A stretch of DNA of 7,362 nt from assembly GCA_009783365.1 (NCBI GenBank), contig WRHG01000090.1:1-7362 (forward strand), given 5' to 3'. This DNA comes from Clostridia bacterium. Lineage in GTDB: Bacteria; Bacillota_A; Clostridia; Christensenellales; Aristaeellaceae. Positions 1 to 4,733 of this stretch are shown here, piece after piece. Position 1 is the stretch's first letter. Each line of letters starts with the position of its first letter. Below the pieces are notes generated by a model, which was given only the letters and a program-made list of their open reading frames with translations, was not told where the DNA came from and made no database searches. The position numbers and the translations under genes were made by a program.

Positions 1-206
1 ACCTGAAAGGTGGTGGCGCTCGCCCCGTTGTTCAAATGCTGATAGAAACCGCGGGCGGTCTGATCCGGGTTGGGATCAAGCGGGTTGATTTCCATGACGG
101 CGCCGTCAACCTGGTAGGACATGGTTACCATTTGAAGGTCCTTTTGCTCCTGAATATAGCTGCCGGGCAGGTCGCCGCAAACGTCTGAAACGATCCAGAA
201 AGCCAT
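1..206 (-). CDS. DegV family protein, N-terminal part (runs off the left edge)
   Basis: Only the first 68 residues are present; the gene continues beyond position 1. The family binds long-chain fatty acids in a cleft between two domains, and some members (FakB) present fatty acids to the kinase FakA for phospholipid synthesis. Seen here: an N-terminal beta strand FWIVSD followed by a loop DVCGDLP at residues 8-14, which corresponds to the family's usual DSTCDLP; a region resembling the 'I.vvPl.v' strand (LQMVTMSYQVDG); the FYQHL helix; and ATTFQ near the end, matching the family's ATTSQ segment whose Thr contacts the fatty-acid carboxylate. The start is ATG at 206-204, with AGGGAGG (214-220) 7 nt upstream. 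It is transcribed divergently from the next gene. The first loop departs from consensus. Family assignment is fairly sure; whether it is a FakB partner cannot be told from this fragment. Confidence 0.85.
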   Translation of the reverse strand, partial: MAFWIVSDVCGDLPGSYIQEQKDLQMVTMSYQVDGAVMEINPLDPNPDQTARGFYQHLNNGASATTFQ

Positions 207-229
207 GATGTTGCCTCCCTTTGCTGTAC

Positions 230-249
230 CCATGGCCAATAGGCCACGG
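230..249 (-). promoter_or_regulatory. Hairpin in the degV leader, just upstream of its RBS
   Basis: TGGCC (233-237) and GGCCA (242-246) form a 5-bp stem around a 4-nt AATA loop. Beyond an A/C mismatch, CC (230-231) pairs with GG (248-249). In the minus-strand transcript this lies within the predicted leader of about 56 nt and ends roughly 10 nt before the ribosome binding site at 214-220. It could protect the 5' end or tune translation. There is no U-tract, so it is not a terminator. A role is inference. Confidence 0.35.
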
Positions 250-268
250 CATTCAAGAAGATATACTT

Positions 269-297
269 ATGATACCAAAAACTTTCTGCATCGTCAA
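269..297 (-). promoter_or_regulatory. Sigma-A-type promoter for the degV-like gene
   Basis: Read on the minus strand: -35 TTGACG (297-292), exactly 17 bp, then -10 TATCAT (274-269). Both boxes match the housekeeping consensus at five of six positions. The predicted transcription start is near 262, giving a leader of about 56 nt before the ATG at 206. The twin GACCGGTC sites begin 9 bp upstream of the -35 box. Confidence 0.72.
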
Positions 298-306
298 CGG
301 GCCTGT

Positions 307-342
307 TTGACCGGTCCTTTTCTTGCTGTTGACCGGTCCTTT
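307..342. repeat. Twin 14-bp direct repeats with a palindromic core, candidate regulator sites
   Basis: TTGACCGGTCCTTT occurs exactly at 307-320 and 329-342, a 22-bp period, which is two turns of B-DNA. Each copy contains the perfect 8-bp palindrome GACCGGTC. Relative to the predicted degV start near 262, the two palindromes are centred at about -50 and -72, upstream of the -35 box, where activator dimers commonly bind. As plus-strand promoters they fail: no -10 box lies 16-18 bp downstream of either TTGACC. The regulator is unknown, and the sites could also influence the divergent rightward gene. Confidence 0.55.
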
Positions 343-452
343 CTTCTCTTGCGCGGGATCCTGGTACGCGGCGTCCGCCCCTTGGAAAGCGGGGAAGGCA
401 AAACTACCGCGGCGGGGGCGGCGGAAACCGGTAAAGAAGGAATCCAAGGATC

Positions 453-471
453 TTCTCATGAGATTCTCATG
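453..471. repeat. 8-bp direct repeat pair at one-helical-turn spacing
   Basis: TTCTCATG occurs at 453-460 and 464-471, an 11-bp period. The first copy is part of a 10-bp palindrome, TCTCATGAGA (454-463). The pair lies about 55-75 bp upstream of the predicted start of the rightward transcript. It could be a regulator site on one DNA face; it is short enough that chance is possible. Confidence 0.3.
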
Positions 472-510
472 GAGTTATGAGCAAAAACTCAAGCTTCCTG
501 TGATCCTGCG

Positions 511-519
511 TGATATGAT
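511..519 (+). promoter_or_regulatory. Extended -10 promoter for the DUF4342-like gene
   Basis: TGATATGAT reads as an extended -10 element (TGn followed by TATGAT at 514-519). No good -35 box is found 16-18 bp upstream, which fits an extended -10 promoter or one that needs an activator. Transcription would begin near 526, leaving a short leader before the RBS at 538-545. Confidence 0.5.
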
Positions 520-537
520 AAGCCCATCAAAACGGTC

Positions 538-545
538 AAGGAGGG
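538..545 (+). promoter_or_regulatory. Ribosome binding site that selects the second ATG
   Basis: AAGGAGGG is a near-perfect anti-16S match. Two in-frame ATGs follow, at 547 and 553. The first is only 1 nt from the motif, too close for normal initiation; the second is 7-8 nt away, so translation should begin at 553. Confidence 0.75.
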
Positions 546-552
546 AATGACA

Positions 553-1176
553 ATGGCAAAGTACACGGTTGAAGATATCGAAATTCTGCGGCAAAAGAGC
601 GGCATCACCTATGAGGAAGCTATCAATCTGCTGGAGTATCACAACGGAAGCCTGGCAAGGGCCTTGGTGGACCTGGAAAAGAACGGCCGCCTGCGGGATG
701 TAAAGCCGGGGCATGGCGACCTCTGGAAAAAGAGGAGAAAAGGCGGCCTGCTCAACTATCTGTACCGGATGCGTTTGAAGGTGACCAAGGGCGATCTGAC
801 GATCATCAACGTTTCCTCTCTCTTTGTGATCTTCACGGCGATATCGGCGTTTTGGGTGCTGGCCATCGGCGCTGTGGTGGCCATGGTGCTGGGATACCGG
901 ATTTCCATGGAGCGCAACAGCCCGGATTTTCAGGAGGAAAGCCTGGAAAACCTGATCCGGAACGCCTCTTCCAATATGAAGAACTCGGCTTTCTCCTTCG
1001 TGCAGGATTTGGGGATGATGGACAATAATCAGGAGCAGGCGCCCACGGAGGAGGAGGCTCCCCGCGCGGAGGCTGCCCCGAGCGGCACCACACCGGTCAC
1101 CGTTCAGTTTCCCGACGGCGGAAGCGTGGATGTGAAGGAAGGGGAAGACGGCTTTCACGAGGCGGATGTACAGTAA
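553..1176 (+). CDS. DUF4342-like membrane protein with UBA-like N-terminal domain
   Basis: A 207-residue protein of unknown function. Residues 4-46 form a UBA-like three-helix segment with the pattern ITYEEAINLLEYHNGSLARAL, shared with EF-Ts N-termini and DUF4342 proteins and usually a protein-binding module. A basic linker (KKRRKGG, 59-65) precedes a second region, YRMRLKVTKGD, then a hydrophobic stretch at about 85-117 ending in GYRISMERNSPDF, typical of the clostridial DUF4342 C-terminal domain. A helix follows (LENLIRNASSNMK), then an acidic, Pro/Ala-rich tail with EEEAP and a short terminal VTVQFPDGGSVDV segment. The hydrophobic stretch could be one long or two short membrane spans. A strong RBS sets the start at 553. 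The gene is monocistronic or reads through GC-rich hairpins into the two-component genes. Family membership is fairly sure; function is unknown. Confidence 0.8.
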   Translation: MAKYTVEDIEILRQKSGITYEEAINLLEYHNGSLARALVDLEKNGRLRDVKPGHGDLWKKRRKGGLLNYLYRMRLKVTKGDLTIINVSSLFVIFTAISAFWVLAIGAVVAMVLGYRISMERNSPDFQEESLENLIRNASSNMKNSAFSFVQDLGMMDNNQEQAPTEEEAPRAEAAPSGTTPVTVQFPDGGSVDVKEGEDGFHEADVQ

Positions 1177-1217
1177 ACCGAAACGCGGCTCACCCCCGTG
1201 ATCCGGCCGGGAAAACG

Positions 1218-1256
1218 CCCCGCGGTCGCGGGGGAGGGATCCGGAACGCCGGACCC
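1218..1256 (+). other. Two GC-rich hairpins between the DUF4342-like gene and the response regulator
   Basis: First hairpin: CCCCGCG (1218-1224) and CGCGGGG (1227-1233), a perfect 7-bp inverted repeat with a 2-nt centre, realistically a 6-bp stem with a GGTC loop. Second: TCCGG (1240-1244), AACG loop, CCGGA (1249-1253), extended past a bulged A1239 by GGG (1236-1238) pairing with CCC (1254-1256). Neither has a U-tract on the plus strand. They may attenuate read-through from the upstream gene or stabilise its 3' end. On the minus strand the first hairpin is followed by CGTTTTCC, but no minus-strand gene ends here. Confidence 0.45.
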
Positions 1257-1259
1257 GGC

Positions 1260-1288
1260 TTGTGACGAAGAGGCGCTTCTGCTATACT
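1260..1288 (+). promoter_or_regulatory. Promoter of the two-component operon
   Basis: -35 TTGTGA (1260-1265), 17-bp spacer, -10 TATACT (1283-1288). The predicted start is near 1295, with a leader of about 27 nt containing AAGGAG at 1310-1315, 6 nt before the ATG at 1322. The -35 box directly follows the second hairpin. No repeated site suggesting autoregulation was found here. Confidence 0.7.
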
Positions 1289-1321
1289 GGGGGTGCGCAG
1301 CTGGCGCTGAAGGAGAACCCG

Positions 1322-2002
1322 ATGAGTAAGATTTTAGTCGTGGAAGACGAGGCCAAGATTGCCCGGTTTATCACGCTGGAGCTGGAGCACGAAGGTTATG
1401 AGGTGCAGGTCGCAAGTGACGGCCGCGCGGGGTTGAGCCTGTTTGAAAGCTGGCAGCCTGATCTGGTGATCCTGGATCTGATGCTGCCGGAGCTCAGCGG
1501 CATCGAAGTATGCCGGCGCATTCGCCAAACCAGCGACCTGCCCGTCATCATGCTTACGGCCAAGGACGATGTGAGCGATAAGGTGATGGGTTTGGATATG
1601 GGCGCGGATGATTATGTAACAAAGCCCTTTGCCATTGAGGAGTTGCTGGCGCGCATCCGGGTTTGCCTCAAAAAGCACAGGGCGGACGCCGCCAGCGGCA
1701 CAGGCGCTTTGAAGGCGGGGCAGCTGTCCATCGAGCCGGCGAATTACAGCGCCAGGTTTGGCGACGAACCTATCTCCCTCACAAAGAAGGAGTTTGATTT
1801 GCTGCTGTACCTGTGGCAGCATGAGAACAAGGCCGTAACCAGGGACGATCTGTTAAGCCGCGTTTGGGGTTATGAATTCGCGGGCGACACCAACATCGTG
1901 GATGTCTATATCCGCTATTTACGCCAGAAGATCGACGACCGCTACGGCGTTAAAACCATCCACACCATCCGTGCCGTGGGGTATATGTTCCGTTATGAGT
2001 AA
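1322..2002 (+). CDS. OmpR/PhoB-family response regulator
   Basis: A 226-residue DNA-binding response regulator of normal length. The receiver domain spans about 1-118 and has all key residues: acidic pair E8-D9, phospho-acceptor D52 in VILDLMLPE, T79 in IMLTAKDD, and K101 in YVTKPF. The C-terminal winged-helix domain (about 130-225) has the hallmark FDLLLYLWQHENKAVTRDDLL, WGYEF and the recognition helix/wing segment NIVDVYIRYLRQKI followed by the TIRAVGYMF wing. Upon phosphorylation by the downstream kinase it should dimerise and bind direct repeats in target promoters. The start is ATG 1322 (MSKILVVEDE) with AAGGAG 6 nt upstream; a longer in-frame GTG at 1262 lies inside the -35 box and would add 20 residues foreign to the family. 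Its last 8 nt overlap the kinase gene. Resemblance is to ArlR/PhoP-type regulators; targets are unknown. Confidence 0.95.
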   Translation: MSKILVVEDEAKIARFITLELEHEGYEVQVASDGRAGLSLFESWQPDLVILDLMLPELSGIEVCRRIRQTSDLPVIMLTAKDDVSDKVMGLDMGADDYVTKPFAIEELLARIRVCLKKHRADAASGTGALKAGQLSIEPANYSARFGDEPISLTKKEFDLLLYLWQHENKAVTRDDLLSRVWGYEFAGDTNIVDVYIRYLRQKIDDRYGVKTIHTIRAVGYMFRYE

Positions 2003-3470
2003 TAAGAAAAAGGCCAAAAAGGCGGAAGAGGCCGCCGGCCGGCGGAAGCACCGGAAGCGGCCTGACAAGGCGCTTTCCAAGCCGAAGCGCTCCCGGGCAG
2101 CGCCGGACGACCGCCCTCGCCGGAAGCGAATTAAACAAACGTTTTCCCAGCTGTTAAGCAACCTTCATTTTTCGCTGACTCTCCGCATCTCGGTCCATTT
2201 TGCCAGGCAGCTGCTGAACAGCACGTTTTTTATGGTGCTCACCGTAACGCTTGTGCTGATCATCGCCCAGGTGCCGACGGTGAACCGGACGATGGATGCC
2301 CTTGGGGTGATGAAGCCGGAGCTTCCGCGCCAATATACGGCGGAGCAGATGCGAGGCCTGGCGGCAAAGGACGCCTACCTGTTGGAGGAACCGCTGCCCA
2401 ATACCCTGGCGGGTTTCGTAGAAAAAGTGAAGCTGGCTTTCGCCGATTTCGGGCCGGCGCAGGCGCCCTGTATACAGATCTATGCGGACATGCCGGAGGG
2501 CCCGCTGGTGGCGGTGTTTTCCCTGGAGTATTGGCTGCCCGTCTATACGATGCTGTTTTGGGCGCTGCTCTGCCTGGATCTGTACCGGGCGGTTTATTTC
2601 CTGCGGCATCGGGACCGGCTGAACAAAAGGGTGCTGAAACCCATCGCGGACATGGCCGCGGCCGCGGCCGCTCTCTCCGCCAACAACTTGAGTAACCGTT
2701 TCAGCATTGAGGGAACCAAGAACGAGTTGAAGGATCTCGCGTACGTGATCAATCAGATGCTGGACCGCATTGAGCGGAGCTATAACAGCCAGAAGCAGTT
2801 CGTCAGCGATGCCTCCCACGAACTGAGGACGCCCATCGCGGTGATTCAGGGATATGCCAGCATGTTGGAGCGCTGGGGAAAAACCGATAAAGCAGTGCTG
2901 GACGAGAGCATTGAGGCCATTTCCCAGGAGACCACGGCAATGAAGGAATTGGTGGAGCGCCTGTTGTTCCTGGCCCGGCATGACAAGAAAACCCTCATGC
3001 TGGAGAAGGAGGTATTTGACCCAACGGAAGTCATGAGCTCTGTTCACCGGGACGCGAAGCTTCTGTCCCCGGCCCATCGCTTTGAACTGCAGCTCCGGGA
3101 CAGCGCCGCCGTCAGCGGTGACAAGGGCATGCTGAAACAGCTTATGCGTATTTTGGTGGATAACGCCATCAAGTACACCCCTGCCGGCGGGAACATCACC
3201 CTGGCCATGGGCGTGGAAGGGGAAATCTGTGTTTTATCCGTAACGGACACGGGGGAGGGCATTTCACCCAAGGAGCTGCCCAGGATTTTCGACCGCTTTT
3301 ACCGCAGCGATCAGGCCCGAAAAGCCCAATCCAGCGGTCACGGCTTGGGGCTTTCCATCGCCAGGATCATCGTCGTAGCACACGGCGGCACATTAAATGT
3401 GCGCAGCAAGACAGGCGTGGGAAGCACCTTTTCGGTACGGATGCCCGTCAGCCACGAAAGCAGGGGCTGA
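1995..3470 (+). CDS. Sensor histidine kinase, HAMP-containing, partner of the upstream regulator
   Basis: A 491-residue membrane kinase that should autophosphorylate and pass phosphate to the regulator encoded just upstream. In order: a very basic cytoplasmic tail (1-50, 22 Lys/Arg); TM1 about 74-92; an extracytoplasmic sensor segment of roughly 85 residues (93-178); TM2 about 180-203; HAMP about 204-262 with an alanine run at 221-226; HisKA with phospho-acceptor H275 in SDASHELRTP; and HATPase with the N box (ILVDNAIKYTP, N390), G1 box (DTGEGI, 418-423), F box (IFDRFYRSD) and G2 box (GHGLGLS, 448-454). The start ATG at 1995 overlaps the regulator's stop by 8 nt (ATGAGTAA) with only a weak RBS, implying translational coupling. 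No ATG, GTG or TTG start lies in frame between the tail and TM1, so the tail is likely real. It resembles ArlS-type kinases. No terminator is visible in the 35 bp before the convergent gene. Confidence 0.93.
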   Translation: MSNKKKAKKAEEAAGRRKHRKRPDKALSKPKRSRAAPDDRPRRKRIKQTFSQLLSNLHFSLTLRISVHFARQLLNSTFFMVLTVTLVLIIAQVPTVNRTMDALGVMKPELPRQYTAEQMRGLAAKDAYLLEEPLPNTLAGFVEKVKLAFADFGPAQAPCIQIYADMPEGPLVAVFSLEYWLPVYTMLFWALLCLDLYRAVYFLRHRDRLNKRVLKPIADMAAAAAALSANNLSNRFSIEGTKNELKDLAYVINQMLDRIERSYNSQKQFVSDASHELRTPIAVIQGYASMLERWGKTDKAVLDESIEAISQETTAMKELVERLLFLARHDKKTLMLEKEVFDPTEVMSSVHRDAKLLSPAHRFELQLRDSAAVSGDKGMLKQLMRILVDNAIKYTPAGGNITLAMGVEGEICVLSVTDTGEGISPKELPRIFDRFYRSDQARKAQSSGHGLGLSIARIIVVAHGGTLNVRSKTGVGSTFSVRMPVSHESRG

Positions 3471-3505
3471 ACCGGCGGAATCCCAATCGCGTTCGATCTC
3501 CCGCA

Positions 3506-4654
3506 TTATGAAAACGCATGATGAAACCGTTCCGTGTAATACATCACCAAATCCCACTCGCTGTCCGGAACAATCGAATGATCCGGGCATGGCAAAAACC
3601 CGCCCATTTCCACAAAACGCCGCAACCGGTCTATCTCGGCGGCTATATGGGTTCGATCGGTGGCAAACAAAGATTTGTCCATACCGCCAATGCCCCGCAC
3701 TGCCGCGCCATATTTTTCTTTCATTGGCGCAAAGTTGCCGCCCCATTTTCCCACTTCAATCGGGAACATCGTATTCACGCCATTCCCGATCCAAGTCGGA
3801 AGCAGGTGATCGATCATGCCGTCGCAATCCACCGCCCGCGTTTCCACGCCATGGCGGATAAGCAGTTGCGTAACGCGCTTGTAATGCGGGCCGATATACT
3901 TCCGGAAGAATTCGGGATTTACCAGGGGCCCCTTATCGAAACATATGTCCTCCCAAAAGAATGCGTAGTCCCACCGGATACCGGTCTCAAGCATTTTTTT
4001 CGTGGTCTGGAAATCCACCTCGGCAACGGCGTTCAGGATCTCATGAAATAAATCCGGGTCATCGGCTTGCATATAGCTCATGTTTTCTACGCCCAGCATG
4101 TTTCTTACTTGACCGATCATGCTGCCGCAAAAAATGCCGATGGGAAGGTCCTCGTCTTTTGAGCGCTCCCGGGCTCTTTCCATATGCGCCTCATTCACAC
4201 GGCCGCTGTAGTAAGTCAGGCGCGGCAAAAAAAGCTCTTCCCAGGATTTTCGATCGTTTAGCAGCCAGCCGACCTCGGCGTGAACGGACATGACGCCGGG
4301 ACTGCCCATCTCGATCGTTCCGTAATAGGTTCGCTGCTCATATTTGCCGTCGGGATATGTTTTGACGATATCCGTCGCGAATTCGGGAAACAGGCTGCTG
4401 GATCCGCCCATGGACCCTCGGCCGGGCTGGTCCTTAATCAGCCTTACCAGCAGATTATAGTCGAAGCCCAGCTTTTGAACGATTTTCTCGTCCTCATTGG
4501 AGTTGTCCCGGCCGCCGCCCAATACGTCTTTTGAGATGTGACCTTCGGCTTCCCACTTTTCCAGTGTTTTGGGCCAGAATCCAAAATTAATGCAGGGCAG
4601 CCTGTCATAAGGCTCGCCGTTCATCACGGCTCTGAAACGCTCTCGCTGCGTCAT
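3506..4654 (-). CDS. Uroporphyrinogen decarboxylase (URO-D) superfamily protein
   Basis: A 382-residue TIM-barrel-type protein of the URO-D/corrinoid methyltransferase (MtaA/CmuA) superfamily. Seen: the N-terminal MTQRERFRAVMNGEPYDRLP, typical of the methyltransferase-like branch; VDCDGMIDHLLPTWI (275-289); NTMFPIEVGKWG; GIGGMDKSLFA (321-331); and C-terminal GGFLPCPDHSIVPDSEW (351-367). The Arg-containing substrate motif of heme-pathway HemE near the N-terminus is absent, so true uroporphyrinogen decarboxylation is unlikely. Where MtaA-type enzymes have zinc-binding HxCG, this protein has DCDG, so a classical zinc thiol-methyltransferase is also uncertain. The start ATG (4654-4652) has GGGAGGG (4663-4669) 8 nt upstream; a longer open frame upstream overlaps the neighbour and is not credible. 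It may be the last gene of the lipoprotein operon (79-bp gap, no clear promoter or terminator). GC in spot counts is near 50%, lower than its neighbours. Substrate is unknown. Confidence 0.82.
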   Translation of the reverse strand: MTQRERFRAVMNGEPYDRLPCINFGFWPKTLEKWEAEGHISKDVLGGGRDNSNEDEKIVQKLGFDYNLLVRLIKDQPGRGSMGGSSSLFPEFATDIVKTYPDGKYEQRTYYGTIEMGSPGVMSVHAEVGWLLNDRKSWEELFLPRLTYYSGRVNEAHMERARERSKDEDLPIGIFCGSMIGQVRNMLGVENMSYMQADDPDLFHEILNAVAEVDFQTTKKMLETGIRWDYAFFWEDICFDKGPLVNPEFFRKYIGPHYKRVTQLLIRHGVETRAVDCDGMIDHLLPTWIGNGVNTMFPIEVGKWGGNFAPMKEKYGAAVRGIGGMDKSLFATDRTHIAAEIDRLRRFVEMGGFLPCPDHSIVPDSEWDLVMYYTERFHHAFS

Positions 4655-4662
4655 CCGGATGA

Positions 4663-4669
4663 CCCTCCC
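4663..4669 (-). promoter_or_regulatory. Ribosome binding site fixing the start of the URO-D-like gene
   Basis: On the minus strand GGGAGGG lies 8 nt before the ATG at 4654. This separates the real start from the open frame that extends upstream to 4945 in the same phase. The spacer just upstream contains the palindrome CGTATACG (4669-4676), of no evident function. Confidence 0.65.
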
Positions 4670-4733
4670 GTATACGAAAGTCTCTATGGAAATGCGCTTG
4701 CGCCCATGGAACGTCCTTCGGCTTGCTCCGCTT

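Larger units (their letters stand above)
207..552. other. Divergent intergenic region between the degV-like and DUF4342-like genes
   Basis: About 345 bp with no convincing gene. Short open frames here lack ribosome binding sites and look non-coding. It holds a degV leader hairpin, a minus-strand promoter, twin 14-bp sites, an 8-bp direct repeat pair and a plus-strand extended -10 promoter, each listed separately. The middle part (about 350-450) is GC-rich and contains a lone ACCGGT at 427-432, the core of the twin sites; I see nothing else there. Confidence 0.7.

Noticed and set aside
307..334. TTGACC copies as -35 boxes of plus-strand promoters
   Set aside because: No -10-like sequence follows either copy at 16-18 bp.
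205..480. Open frames of 91, 75 and 68 codons in the degV upstream region
   Set aside because: They cover the promoter and twin repeats, lack RBSs and show no protein-like features; better read as non-coding.
2652..2672. A GCGGCC-type repeat in the kinase gene as a mobile-element or recombination site
   Set aside because: It simply encodes the alanine run in the HAMP region (residues 221-226).
2154..3077. A 307-codon open frame on the minus strand inside the kinase gene
   Set aside because: It lies fully antisense to a kinase with all catalytic motifs intact. It has no RBS and an amino-acid make-up rich in His/Gln/Arg, typical of antisense shadows in GC-rich DNA.
3471..3505. A shared bidirectional terminator between the convergent kinase and URO-D-like genes
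   Set aside because: Only a 4-bp ATCG/CGAT stem is present, with no T-run; too weak to call.
3518..4051. A plus-strand 177-codon open frame opposite the URO-D-like gene
   Set aside because: It is antisense to recognisable URO-D motifs and has no RBS or family resemblance.
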